A stretch of DNA of 64,000 bases. It comes from Candidatus Kirkpatrickella diaphorinae. GTDB lineage: Bacteria; Pseudomonadota; Alphaproteobacteria; Acetobacterales; Acetobacteraceae. Shown piece by piece: positions 44,055 to 53,671 of this stretch. The translations under genes were made by a program, and so were the position numbers. Below the pieces are notes generated by a model. The model was given only the letters and a program-made list of their open reading frames with translations. It was not told the DNA's origin and made no database searches. The stretch lies in the NCBI RefSeq assembly GCF_025736875.1, contig NZ_CP107052.1:1623501-1687500 (forward strand), in the 5' to 3' direction. How positions within the stretch are numbered: position 1 is the first letter of the stretch; every line of letters starts with the position of its first letter.

Positions 44055-44864
44055 ATGATCAGACTCGTCTCAAAACTTCTTGCCCTGACGGCCGCTTTTT
44101 ACGCGGCCATCATCGGGTATTTCTACATGAAGCAGAGCACATTTGTTTTTCCAGCCTCCCATGATGCTTTGTCGGACCCGGTGGCTGTCGGCCCGGATTT
44201 CCGGCAGGATAAGCTCGTGACCTCTGATGGGCTGGAACTTGCAGCCTGGTATCACCCACCGCGTGACCATGGGCCGGTCATACTTTATTTTCACGGTAAT
44301 GCCGGGACGTTGGTCAGGCGCTCAGACCGTTTTGCGACTTTCGCGAAAATGGGATACGGCGTCTTCGCGCCGGAATATCGCGGTTACGCCACAAATCCGG
44401 GCAAACCTTCCGAGGTCAAACTCGCCTCTGACGCGGTCTCCGCCTATGGCCACCTTCGGGAGAAGGGCGTCAAATCCGCGAATATCGTGGTTGTCGGAGA
44501 ATCTCTGGGCACTTATCTCGCCACGTATGTCGCCGCGCACTGCCCGGTCGGCGCATTAACGCTCGACTCGCCTTTTACCAGTGTGGCGGATGTCGGGGCG
44601 GAGCGCTTTCCCTTTCTGCCCGTGCGCACACTCATCACGGACCGCATGGAAACGCAGGGCCTGATCGGGCGTGTCAATGCGCCGCTTCTGGTAATGTACA
44701 GCGTGCAGGACAGGACAGTGCCGCCATCGCAGGCTCAACAGGTTTTCAGGTCCGCCAACGGGTCAAAACATCTTTTTGTCGCGCGCAGGGGCGGCCACTC
44801 CTCCGTATTGGAAAATGGCGGTTTCGACGCGATGAAAAATTTCATCGCCGCGCTGAACCCGTGA
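44055..44864 (+). CDS. Alpha/beta hydrolase, membrane-anchored
   Basis: The 269-aa product has one N-terminal membrane helix (LLALTAAFYAAIIGYFYM) and an alpha/beta hydrolase domain: oxyanion segment LYFHGNAGTL, nucleophile elbow VVVGESLGTYLA, acid in MYSVQDRTVPPSQAQ and His in RRGGHSSVLENG. It resembles the YfhR/BEM46 group of serine hydrolases of unknown substrate. AGGA lies 8 bases before the chosen ATG; the TTG at 44028 is not favoured. It probably acts at the inner membrane with the domain in the periplasm or cytoplasm; topology is not certain. Confidence 0.85.
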   Translation: MIRLVSKLLALTAAFYAAIIGYFYMKQSTFVFPASHDALSDPVAVGPDFRQDKLVTSDGLELAAWYHPPRDHGPVILYFHGNAGTLVRRSDRFATFAKMGYGVFAPEYRGYATNPGKPSEVKLASDAVSAYGHLREKGVKSANIVVVGESLGTYLATYVAAHCPVGALTLDSPFTSVADVGAERFPFLPVRTLITDRMETQGLIGRVNAPLLVMYSVQDRTVPPSQAQQVFRSANGSKHLFVARRGGHSSVLENGGFDAMKNFIAALNP

Positions 44865-45063
44865 ATATGGAAGATCTGCGCCATCCCATTGAAATCGATT
44901 TTACATCGCACCTATATCGTCGAGTTTACCGCTGCACCGCCTCCAATGATGGTAAAATGACGATGCGCGATGTAGTGTCTTGCCATATCGGTTATCTTGC
45001 GCGTTAAAAGCCCGAAACATGGATGAATGATCATCAACAGGGCGCGTCGCAAAGGGAGGGGTT

Positions 45064-46377
45064 ATGACGGTGGAAATCAGGGTTCCGGTCTTGGGAGAGA
45101 GCGTCGTTTCCGCGACTGTCACGCGGTGGCTCAAACAACCCGGTGACACCGTCATGCGTGACGAACCGATTGCTGAGCTGGAAACGGACAAGATCAGCAT
45201 TGACGTGCCTGCGCCTTGCGGCGGCGTCCTTAAAACCGTCAGCGTTGCAGCCGGCGATGATGTGCAGGTCGGCGCCATACTGGGCCATATGGAAGGGCAG
45301 GACGGGCTGAGCCTCTCGCCGCGCTCGCAGCAGGCGCAAAACGGCACGGAAAAAGCGTCAACGGCTCATGCTGCGCCGCCATCGCATTCTGAATCGACCG
45401 GTGACGCAGGGCGCCCTCCGGCGGGCAAAGCCCCCCTCCCGGCGGCTGAGAAAATGATGAAAGCCCATGACGTTGCGGCCGAGGCTGTGGATACAGGCAC
45501 TGGCAAAGATGGCCGTATCACCAAAGCGGACGTCATATCCCATCTGGACAAGACACAAGGGCAGATTTCGCCCGCGCAGTCATCGAACGCTGTGCCGCAG
45601 GCAGCGTCTCTGCCGCGCGCTGAGGCTGTTTCGAGACCCGTTGAAATCGACGTCACGCCCGTCAGAGACCCGGTGATGGGCCGCGAGGAGCGCGTGCCAA
45701 TGAGTCGGCTGCGCCAGACCATCGCACGCCGCTTGAAAGACGCGCAGAATACCGCCGCGATATTGACAACTTTCAATGAAATCGACATGAGCGTCGCGCG
45801 TGACCTTCGTGACACTTACCGTGGAACATTTGAGAAGAAGCACGGCGTCAAACTGGGTTATATGTCGTTCTTCGCACGTGCGGTGATCAAGGCGCTTGAA
45901 ACCTTCCCGGTCTTGAATGCCGAGATCGTGGGTAACGACATTATCTACCGTCAGGATATTAATCTCGGGATTGCGGTCGGGAGTAAACGCGGCCTGGTTG
46001 TGCCGGTGATCCGCCATGCCAATGAGCTTGGCTTTGCCGAGCTTGAACGCAAAATTAAGGATTACGGCCAGAGGGCGCGCGACGGTAATCTCAAACTTCA
46101 TGAATTGGCGGAGGGCACATTCACCATCACAAATGGTGGCGTTTTCGGCTCCCTCCTCTCCACGCCAATCCTCAACACCCCGCAATCGGGCATTCTTGGT
46201 ATGCACGTCATTCAGGACCGCCCCATCGCCGTCAACGGGCAGGTTGTCATCCGGCCCATGATGAATGTCGCACTCTCTTATGATCATCGCATCGTTGACG
46301 GGCGTGAGGCGGTGAGTTTCCTCGTGCGGGTCAAGGAGCTGGTTGAGGATCCGCATTGTCTGTTGCTGGATATCTGA
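45064..46377 (+). CDS. odhB: 2-oxoglutarate dehydrogenase E2 (dihydrolipoyl succinyltransferase)
   Basis: Core subunit of the 2-oxoglutarate dehydrogenase complex; transfers succinyl from lipoate to CoA. The lipoyl domain has the modified lysine in [11 protein letters not shown] (about residues 38-48). A linker rich in Ala/Pro/Ser and the E3-binding segment [17 protein letters not shown] follow, then the catalytic domain ending [15 protein letters not shown] with the active-site histidine and aspartate. GGGAGGGG precedes the ATG. lpd starts 3 bases after its stop. The E1 gene is not upstream as usual but downstream on the other strand. Confidence 0.96.
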   Translation: MTVEIRVPVLGESVVSATVTRWLKQPGDTVMRDEPIAELETDKISIDVPAPCGGVLKTVSVAAGDDVQVGAILGHMEGQDGLSLSPRSQQAQNGTEKASTAHAAPPSHSESTGDAGRPPAGKAPLPAAEKMMKAHDVAAEAVDTGTGKDGRITKADVISHLDKTQGQISPAQSSNAVPQAASLPRAEAVSRPVEIDVTPVRDPVMGREERVPMSRLRQTIARRLKDAQNTAAILTTFNEIDMSVARDLRDTYRGTFEKKHGVKLGYMSFFARAVIKALETFPVLNAEIVGNDIIYRQDINLGIAVGSKRGLVVPVIRHANELGFAELERKIKDYGQRARDGNLKLHELAEGTFTITNGGVFGSLLSTPILNTPQSGILGMHVIQDRPIAVNGQVVIRPMMNVALSYDHRIVDGREAVSFLVRVKELVEDPHCLLLDI

Positions 46378-46380
46378 CCG

Positions 46381-47847
46381 ATGGCGCGCGTTCAGGAAAA
46401 AGGCACCGAAGCGGACGTCAAAAAACCGTCCGCGACCACCCCGGGCCTTCATGAGGAATTTGATGTTACTGTGATTGGCGCGGGGCCGGGTGGATATATC
46501 TGCGCCGTCCGTGCCGCGCAGCTCGGCCTCAAAGTATTATGCGTGGATAAACGCAAGGAGGCAGGCGGGACATGCCTCAATGTCGGGTGCATTCCCTCCA
46601 AAGCGCTGCTCCACGCGACGGAACGCCTTGTTGAAGCGCGCGATCTTTTCCCCAGAATGGGCATTCAATGTGGCGAGGTCAAAGCTGATCTCGCCGCGAT
46701 GATGGCGAATAAGGACCGCATCGTTTCGGAAACCGTCAAAGGCGTCGCTTTCCTGTTCAAGAAATATCAGGTGACGTTCCGGACCGGCCACGCCTCCATC
46801 AAATCGCCGGATTGCATTGTCCTTGACGGGGAGGAGGTTCGCACAAAGCGGATCGTGATCGCCACGGGTAGTGCGCCCGCCACGCTTGGCGGCATTGAGA
46901 TTGATGAGAAACAGATCGTCACCTCCACGGGCGCGCTGAAGCTCCCTCACGTGCCACGTCACCTCATTATCGTTGGCGCAGGCGTGATCGGGCTGGAACT
47001 GGGCAGTGTGTGGCGCCGTCTCGGCGCGGACGTCACCATCGTCGAATTTGCGGATCATATCGCGCCGGGTTTTGACCGGGATATGTCCAAGCAACTGGCG
47101 CGCAGCCTGCAAAAGCTCGGCATTAATTTCCGCCTCAATACCAAGGTCACGCAGGTGGATAAACGCGCGGATGGGCTTACCGTCCGCGTCAGCCCTTCAG
47201 ACGCCACGGGCGCGGAGGGGGAGGAGGCGCTCTCATGCGACACGCTGCTCGTCGCGACGGGTCGTCGGCCCGTCACCGAGGGACTCGGCCTTGAGGCGTT
47301 GGATATCAAGCGTGATCAACGCGGGCACATCATTATTGACGAGAATTTCAACACATCCTGCCCCGGCATTTACGCCATCGGCGATGTTGTCCCTGGCCCC
47401 ATGCTGGCTCATAAGGCGGAGGAAGAAGGTTACGCCCTGGCCAACCATCTGGCCGGTCATCCCCACCATATCCGGCGCGACCTGATCCCGGGCGTGATCT
47501 ATACGCACCCGGAAGTCGCCATGGTTGGCGCGACAGAGGAAAGTTTAAAAGCGCAGAACGCCACTTATCGCGTCGGGACTTATCCATTTATGGCGAATGG
47601 CCGTGCGCGCGCCAATTGCGACACGGAGGGCAGTGTCAAAATCCTGACATGTGAGCGGACAGACACATTGCTCGGCATCCACATTATCGGCCCGTCTGCG
47701 GGCGAACTCATTGCGGAACCGGCTTTGGCCATGAATTTCGGGGCCAGCGCCGAGGATATCGCCCTCTCCTGCCACGCGCACCCGACTTTGTCGGAAGCGG
47801 TGAAGGAAGCCGCCCTCGCCGCTTTTGATCGCCCTCTGAACCTGTAG
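46381..47847 (+). CDS. lpd: Dihydrolipoyl dehydrogenase (E3)
   Basis: Reoxidises dihydrolipoamide with NAD in the 2-oxoglutarate (and possibly pyruvate) dehydrogenase complex. FAD-binding VIGAGPGGYICAVRAAQLG, the redox disulfide GGTCLNVGCIPSKALLH, the NAD-binding IVGAGVIGLELGSVW, and the catalytic histidine-glutamate HAHPTLSEAVKEA are intact. At 488 aa it has about 20 extra N-terminal residues (MARVQEKGTEADVKK). It is translationally adjacent to odhB (3-base gap) and ends at a terminator shared with odhA. Confidence 0.96.
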   Translation: MARVQEKGTEADVKKPSATTPGLHEEFDVTVIGAGPGGYICAVRAAQLGLKVLCVDKRKEAGGTCLNVGCIPSKALLHATERLVEARDLFPRMGIQCGEVKADLAAMMANKDRIVSETVKGVAFLFKKYQVTFRTGHASIKSPDCIVLDGEEVRTKRIVIATGSAPATLGGIEIDEKQIVTSTGALKLPHVPRHLIIVGAGVIGLELGSVWRRLGADVTIVEFADHIAPGFDRDMSKQLARSLQKLGINFRLNTKVTQVDKRADGLTVRVSPSDATGAEGEEALSCDTLLVATGRRPVTEGLGLEALDIKRDQRGHIIIDENFNTSCPGIYAIGDVVPGPMLAHKAEEEGYALANHLAGHPHHIRRDLIPGVIYTHPEVAMVGATEESLKAQNATYRVGTYPFMANGRARANCDTEGSVKILTCERTDTLLGIHIIGPSAGELIAEPALAMNFGASAEDIALSCHAHPTLSEAVKEAALAAFDRPLNL

Positions 47848-47932
47848 GCGCCTGAATGGGACTTCAGACTTCGAGGAAGGCGCGGCGCGGACACCACGCT
47901 TTTGCCTCTGACATGCTCGAACCAGGCGTGGA

Positions 47933-47954
47933 CGGGCAGCCCCGAGGCTGCCCG
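47933..47954. terminator. Bidirectional terminator between lpd and odhA
   Basis: CGGGCAGCC and GGCTGCCCG form a perfect 9-bp stem with loop CCGA. ATTT follows on the plus strand. It lies 85 bases after lpd and 6 bases after the odhA stop. Confidence 0.65.
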
Positions 47955-47960
47955 ATTTCC

Positions 47961-50900
47961 TCATCCATCAATCGGCGCGGAGAAGGCGCTCGCAACGAGT
48001 TCCTTCTGCTGGCGCTCATGCTCCTTCAATAACCCTGTCGCCGGAGAGGCACTGGGGAGACGCCCGTTATAAATGGGGCGCGGCGCATTATACCCGACAC
48101 CATTTGCTGCCGACTCAATGTAGCGATCAACGAAGTGCCAGGCGCCACTATTCTGCGACTCTTCCTGACACCAGACGATGCGCGCATGGGGGTATGGCGC
48201 GAGCGCTTCCGCCAGCCTGTTTGTGGGGAAGGGGTAAAGCTGCTCAACGCGCACCAGCACCGCGTCCTTGACCTCATTTTCATCCCGATAAGCGGCGAGG
48301 TCGTAATAAATTTTCCCACTACAGAGAATGACGCGTTTGACGTCCGCAGCCTTAACATCGCGCGGCTCATCCTTGATGACCGTCCTGAAACGCTGGCGCG
48401 CTGAGAAATCGGCCGCAGAGGAAACGACATTTTTATGCCGCAAAAGGGATTTCGGCGTGAAGACGATCAGCGGCTTGCGGCATGGCCGGATGATCTGCCG
48501 CCGCAGCGCATGGAAGTAATTGGCCGGCGTGGAGGGCACGCAGACGCGCAGATTATTTTCAGCGCAGAGTTGAAGATATCTTTCAATCCGCGCCGATGAA
48601 TGTTCCGGCCCCTGCCCCTCATAGCCATGCGGCAAAAGCAGCACCAGCCCGGAGCTGCGCAGCCATTTGACCTCACCCGAGGCGATGAACTGGTCAATAA
48701 TAACCTGTGCCCCGTTGGCGAAATCCCCGAACTGCGCCTCCCACAGGACAAGCGAGTCCGGCGCCGCCAAAGTGTAGCCATATTCAAAGCCCAGCACGCC
48801 GAATTCGGACAAGAGGGAATTATAGATTTCGATGCGCGCCTGCTCGCCCCCGATATGGTTGAGGGAAACATATTCCTCTTGATTGAGCTGGTCGATCAGC
48901 ACAGCGTGACGCTGGCTGAATGTGCCGCGCTGGCAATCCTCTCCCGAGAGTCGTACAGGATGGCCTTCCAGCAGGAGAGAGCCGAATGCCAGGGCTTCCC
49001 CCGTGGCCCAATCGAAACCCTCACCACTTTCAAAAGCCTTACGGCGCGCGTCGAAGAAGCGCTTGAGACGCGGATGCATTGAAAACCCGTCCGGCACACG
49101 CGTCAGGACCGCGCCGATTGATTTCAGCGTTTTGGCGGAAATCCCGGTGACAGGTTGCTCCCGCAACGGCGTGTCGGAGAGGCGCGTCGGGTCCTGACGG
49201 CAATCGAGCCAATCTTCCCGACGGGGTGTGTAACTTTTCGCCGCTTCATATTCCCGATCCATCCTCGTGAAGAAGTCGGACAAAGTACGGTCGGCTTCTT
49301 CCTGCGTGACGACGCGCTCACGCACGAGGCGCTTCGCGTAGAGTGCCCGCGTCGTTTCACGCGCGGCAATCGCCTTATACATGGTCGGCTGTGTGAAGGC
49401 AGGTTCATCACCTTCATTATGGCCGTGACGTCGGTAGGTCACGAGGTCAATCACGATATCGCTGGCAAATTGCGTGCGGAAATCCGCCGCGAGGCGGGCG
49501 CAGTAAGCCGCTGCTTCCGGCTCATCCCCATTGACGTGCAAAATCGGCGCCTGCACCGATTTGGCGATATCCGTGCAATAAAGGCCCGAATAAGCATGGG
49601 CGGACATCGTCGTAAAACCGATCTGGTTATTGATGACGAGATGAACAGTGCCACCCGTGCGATAACCGACCAGCTCCGACATGGCCATCGTCTCATATAC
49701 AACGCCCTGACCGGCAAAGGCCGCATCGCCATGGATCTGAATGGCAAGATGGGCGACGCGGCTTTCGCGCCCGACACAGCCATCGAGATCCTGCAAGGCG
49801 CGCACGCGTCCGACAACGACCGGATTGACCGCTTCAAGGTGTGAGGGGTTCGGCAGGAGTGTGACGCGCATATCGCGCCCTTGAACCTGCAATGTCGCCG
49901 CCGTGCCGAGATGATATTTCACATCGCCGGAACCCTGCACATCCTGCGGTTTAAATGACCCGCCCGCAAATTCCGAGAAGATGGCCGCAAACGGCTTTTG
50001 CACGACATTCGCCATGACATTGAGGCGACCACGATGCGCCATCCCCAATGAGACGGAGCGCGTGCCATGAATAGAGGCGCGGGCCATCAAACCATGCAGG
50101 ACCGGAATTGTGACTTCACTCCCTTCCAGCCCGAAACGCTTCGTGCCGCTATATCGTCGGTGGCAAAAGCTTTCGAACCCCTCAGCGGCGGTGAGCTGGG
50201 ATAATATTTCCTGCTTTTGTGCAGCACTGAAGAGATGACGCCAGTTATCCGCCTCAATGCGGCTCTGCAACCATTGGCGTTTCTCAGGGTCCTGAATATG
50301 CATATATTCAAACCCGATCGGCCCGCAATAAGTCTCACGCAAGGCGGCGAGGAGGACATGCATGGTGGGCGCAGGCGTGTCCGGCAGGAGATCTTCCGCG
50401 AAATGCCCGAGATAAATCGGCCGCTCCATCTCGGCCGCCGTAAACCCGTATGAGGCGGGATCAAGATCAGCATGGATGGGGGCTGTTTTCAGATTGAGCG
50501 GGTCAAGAACCGCCTGGAAGTGCCCACGAACACGATAGGCGCGAATCAGCTCCATCGCGCGGATACTGTCCCGGGCGGCGCTGATAAGCGCACCATCGGG
50601 TGAAGCCGGGGCAGCTTCCCGCGCTTTCACGACTTCCTCATCCAGAAGGGAGGGCTTCTCTGCCCAGTCCGGCAGAGCATCCCACAACGTATCCGCACGG
50701 GCGGGACGCGCCATGGATGGTGCGGCGTCGCCATGATCCTTGGCAATATTTTCAGCCTTGCCGCCCGCCAAAGCGCCGAAGAGGGGGACGAAGGAAGGAT
50801 CGACACTCGCGGGATCTGTCAGCCAGCGATTATGTAAATCCGCAAGATAGGATGCATTCGCACCATTAAGCGCATCGGGTATAAACCCATCCCTACCCAT
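47961..50900 (-). CDS. odhA: 2-oxoglutarate dehydrogenase E1
   Basis: The thiamine diphosphate-dependent decarboxylase of the complex, 979 aa, the usual length for SucA/OdhA. The start DALNGANASYLADLHNRWLTD is typical for the E2-binding N-terminus, followed by SLGMAHRGRLNVMAN, the GDAAFAGQGVVYETMAMS cofactor site, and the C-terminal transketolase-like part with LLPHGYEGQGPEHSSARIER. It is transcribed from its own upstream region (50901-51322), convergent with odhB-lpd, instead of leading that operon. GGGAGGG precedes the ATG by about 9 bases. Confidence 0.97.
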   Translation of the reverse strand: MGRDGFIPDALNGANASYLADLHNRWLTDPASVDPSFVPLFGALAGGKAENIAKDHGDAAPSMARPARADTLWDALPDWAEKPSLLDEEVVKAREAAPASPDGALISAARDSIRAMELIRAYRVRGHFQAVLDPLNLKTAPIHADLDPASYGFTAAEMERPIYLGHFAEDLLPDTPAPTMHVLLAALRETYCGPIGFEYMHIQDPEKRQWLQSRIEADNWRHLFSAAQKQEILSQLTAAEGFESFCHRRYSGTKRFGLEGSEVTIPVLHGLMARASIHGTRSVSLGMAHRGRLNVMANVVQKPFAAIFSEFAGGSFKPQDVQGSGDVKYHLGTAATLQVQGRDMRVTLLPNPSHLEAVNPVVVGRVRALQDLDGCVGRESRVAHLAIQIHGDAAFAGQGVVYETMAMSELVGYRTGGTVHLVINNQIGFTTMSAHAYSGLYCTDIAKSVQAPILHVNGDEPEAAAYCARLAADFRTQFASDIVIDLVTYRRHGHNEGDEPAFTQPTMYKAIAARETTRALYAKRLVRERVVTQEEADRTLSDFFTRMDREYEAAKSYTPRREDWLDCRQDPTRLSDTPLREQPVTGISAKTLKSIGAVLTRVPDGFSMHPRLKRFFDARRKAFESGEGFDWATGEALAFGSLLLEGHPVRLSGEDCQRGTFSQRHAVLIDQLNQEEYVSLNHIGGEQARIEIYNSLLSEFGVLGFEYGYTLAAPDSLVLWEAQFGDFANGAQVIIDQFIASGEVKWLRSSGLVLLLPHGYEGQGPEHSSARIERYLQLCAENNLRVCVPSTPANYFHALRRQIIRPCRKPLIVFTPKSLLRHKNVVSSAADFSARQRFRTVIKDEPRDVKAADVKRVILCSGKIYYDLAAYRDENEVKDAVLVRVEQLYPFPTNRLAEALAPYPHARIVWCQEESQNSGAWHFVDRYIESAANGVGYNAPRPIYNGRLPSASPATGLLKEHERQQKELVASAFSAPIDG

Positions 50901-51322
50901 TTGAGTCAGCCCTCCCTGGCTGTTTTAACCGTCATTCCGGCAGGTCCCGAAAGGTCCCCGCCCGTTATCGCCTTTATTGTAACACGTGGTCGTTGCAAGA
51001 CCACCGCGCGATACCATAATGCTTCACAGTAACGTAACGTATTTTTTGGGATTTGCGCCTGAGGTCAAGCGATAAAAGCCCCCCTCGACCTCATCATCCC
51101 GTGACTGAACGTCAAGCCCTCTCCCCTGAGGGTGACATCTTCGGATGGGACACATGCAGTTATGCACGGTGCGACGATGGGCCATAACGCCGAAATAGAT
51201 GGCAAGGCGCGCAAAAGCCCGTTATGAATCGCGCCGACATTATCTCTGAGCCCTCATCAAGGGCCTGCCATTTTGACGTTGGGAAGTCGGCCGAGGTCGA
51301 CCCAGGAAACAGGTTTAAGATC
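50901..51322. other. Divergent intergenic region odhA / asd
   Basis: About 420 bases holding the promoters of both genes. A perfect inverted repeat GTGGTC-N7-GACCAC lies at 50986-51004, about 90 bases before odhA, and could be an operator. No other structure was recognised. Confidence 0.45.
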
Positions 51323-52345
51323 ATGACATATAAAGTCGCGGTCGTCGGTGCGACCGGCGCGGTCGGGCGGGAATTGCTTCGTATCCTCGCTGAGCGCGAT
51401 TTTCCGGCGTCGGAAGTCGCCGCACTCGCCTCCGCGCGCTCCGCGGGGCAGAAAGTCTCATTCGGGGATAAAAAGATCCTCACCGTTCAAAACCTTGAAA
51501 CGTTCGACTTTACCGATTGGGATATCGCGCTCTTCTCCCCCGGCGCCGCCATCTCCGCCCTTCATGCCCCGCGCGCGGCGGCGGCTGGCTGCATCGTGAT
51601 CGACAACACGTCACATTTCCGCATGGAGCCGGATGTGCCGCTGGTCGTGCCCGAGGTGAATCCCGAGGCACTCAGGAAAGCCCGCCGCAACATCATCGCA
51701 AACCCGAATTGCTCGACAGCCCAGTTGGTGCTCGCGCTGAAACCGCTGCATGATCTGTTCAGAATTCAACGCGTCGTCGTCTCGACCTACCAGGCTGTGT
51801 CCGGCGCGGGCAAGGAAGGAATGGATGAGCTGTTCGCGCAGACCAAAGGCAGCTTTGTCGGCGACGCACCGCGCATCAGCCAGTTCACGAAGCAGATCGC
51901 CTTCAATGTCATCCCACATATTGATAAATTCATGCCGGATGGCGCGACGAAGGAAGAATGGAAAATGGCGGTCGAGACGCGCAAAATTCTCGACCCGGAT
52001 ATCCGGTTGACGGCGACCTGCGTGCGCGTGCCGGTATTTATCGGCCATTCTGAAGCGGTGAATATCGCGTTCGAAAGTAAAATCGATCTTAAAGCCGCGC
52101 GGGAGGCCCTGCGCGCCGCTCCCGGGATTATCCTCCGTGATGAGCGGGAGGATGGCGGTTACGTCACGCCGATTGAATGTGTGGGGGAGGACGCGACTTA
52201 TATTTCGCGCCTTCGTATCGATGAGACGGTTGAAAACGGGCTGGCGCTCTGGTGCGTCTCAGATAATCTGCGGAAAGGCGCGGCCTTGAATGCCGTTCAG
52301 ATTGCTGAAACCCTCATATCGATGGGTCTTGTGCACCATTCATGA
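51323..52345 (+). CDS. asd: Aspartate-semialdehyde dehydrogenase
   Basis: Reduces aspartyl phosphate to aspartate semialdehyde, common to lysine, threonine and methionine synthesis and cell wall diaminopimelate. The NADP-binding AVVGATGAVGRELLRIL, LFSPGAAIS, DNTSHFRMEPDVPLVVPEVN, the catalytic cysteine in NPNCSTAQLVLAL, and the histidine region near TATCVRVPVFIGHSEAVN are present. I start at MTYKVAVVGATG (340 aa), discarding 33 extra residues of a longer frame that do not resemble the family. Confidence 0.95.
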   Translation: MTYKVAVVGATGAVGRELLRILAERDFPASEVAALASARSAGQKVSFGDKKILTVQNLETFDFTDWDIALFSPGAAISALHAPRAAAAGCIVIDNTSHFRMEPDVPLVVPEVNPEALRKARRNIIANPNCSTAQLVLALKPLHDLFRIQRVVVSTYQAVSGAGKEGMDELFAQTKGSFVGDAPRISQFTKQIAFNVIPHIDKFMPDGATKEEWKMAVETRKILDPDIRLTATCVRVPVFIGHSEAVNIAFESKIDLKAAREALRAAPGIILRDEREDGGYVTPIECVGEDATYISRLRIDETVENGLALWCVSDNLRKGAALNAVQIAETLISMGLVHHS

Positions 52346-52519
52346 TTGGCCATGTGCGCAACCGGTCAAATCATCACGCGGAGCCCCATTCAGAGGTCGT
52401 GGCCCCGTGAGCGGGGCGGGTGCCGCGCCTGGCCGTCTCAACAACGATGCGTCATCGTTAGCGTAACACCTGCCCTCTCGTGACTTGCCTAATGTTCAGG
52501 TCAATGCAAGATATTCGTC

Positions 52520-53542
52520 ATGGAGACATTAGCGCGACTTGAAGACGATTTTCCACCGACCCATCGCGTCGGGTTGCTGCTCATCAATCTCGGCACACCT
52601 GATGGGACAGGATATTTTGCCGTCAGGCGCTATCTGCGTGAATTTCTCTCCGATCGCCGCGTGATCGAGGCGCCAGCGGCCATCTGGCAACCTTTGCTCC
52701 ATGGCATCATCCTGCCGCGACGGCCCTTCAAAAGTGGCGCGGCCTATAAACGCATCTGGGACAAGGCGCAGGATGCAAGCCCGCTGCGTGTCATCAGCGC
52801 CGCGCAGGTGCAGAAGGTCGCGGCAAGATTGGGGCCGGATGTCGCCGTTTCAGGCGCCATGCGCTATGGCACACCATCGATAAGCCAGGGCGTCGACGCC
52901 CTCCTGAAGGCCGGGTGCGTGCGTATTGTCGCTTTCCCGCTTTATCCGCAATATAGCGCCGCCACGACGGCAACCGCGAATGATCACCTTTTCCGCACGC
53001 TCATGAAGCGGCGACATCAGCCCGCCATCAGCACAATTCCGGCTTTTCCCGATCATCCTCTTTACATCAAGGCCCTTGCATCAAGCCTGCGCGCGCACCT
53101 CGCGACCCTTTCCTACGAACCGGAGCGCATTGTGATCTCGTTTCACGGTATGCCGCAAAAATGCATCGCGCAGGGTGATCCTTATGCCGCGCATTGTGAA
53201 CGCACGGCACACGCCTTGCGGGCGGAGATGGGCGCGGCGGCGGATTTCATGCCCATGACGTTTCAATCGCGCTTCGGGCCGATGGCGTGGCTTCAACCTT
53301 ATACAGCGCCGTACGTTGAGGCCCTTGCACGACAGAATGTGCGCCGAATCACCGTCATCACTCCCGGCTTTCTTGCGGATTGCCTGGAGACGCTTGACGA
53401 AATCGGCAATGAACTCCGCCATCAATTTCTTCAGGCCGGAGGGCAGGATTTCAGCGTGGTGCCATGTCTCAATGCGGATGAAGAGGCGATATCCCTCATC
53501 ACTTCCCTAGCCCGACCGGCGATTGAAAGCTTCTCAAACTGA
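52520..53542 (+). CDS. hemH: Ferrochelatase
   Basis: Inserts ferrous iron into protoporphyrin IX in the last step of haem synthesis. GLLLINLGTPDG at the start, GSAxxYxxIW-like GAAYKRIWDKAQDASPL, the catalytic histidine in IVISFHGMPQKCIAQGDPY, and TVITPGFLADCLETLDEI with its conserved glutamate are intact. The 340-aa length is normal. It is a single gene between asd and the glycosyltransferase. Confidence 0.95.
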   Translation: METLARLEDDFPPTHRVGLLLINLGTPDGTGYFAVRRYLREFLSDRRVIEAPAAIWQPLLHGIILPRRPFKSGAAYKRIWDKAQDASPLRVISAAQVQKVAARLGPDVAVSGAMRYGTPSISQGVDALLKAGCVRIVAFPLYPQYSAATTATANDHLFRTLMKRRHQPAISTIPAFPDHPLYIKALASSLRAHLATLSYEPERIVISFHGMPQKCIAQGDPYAAHCERTAHALRAEMGAAADFMPMTFQSRFGPMAWLQPYTAPYVEALARQNVRRITVITPGFLADCLETLDEIGNELRHQFLQAGGQDFSVVPCLNADEEAISLITSLARPAIESFSN

Positions 53543-53671
53543 TCGGGGCCGACGCTGAAACTTATCCGCAAGGCGGAACTGGACGCCTTTATTTTCGCTG
53601 GCAACAAATCTGATCTCAGCACGACGAACGGGCGGGCGAACGGCACGAACGGATAAAAAAGGAGCCGGGTT

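Noticed and set aside
45580..46452. 290-aa open frame antisense to odhB
   Set aside because: Shadow of the odhB catalytic domain.
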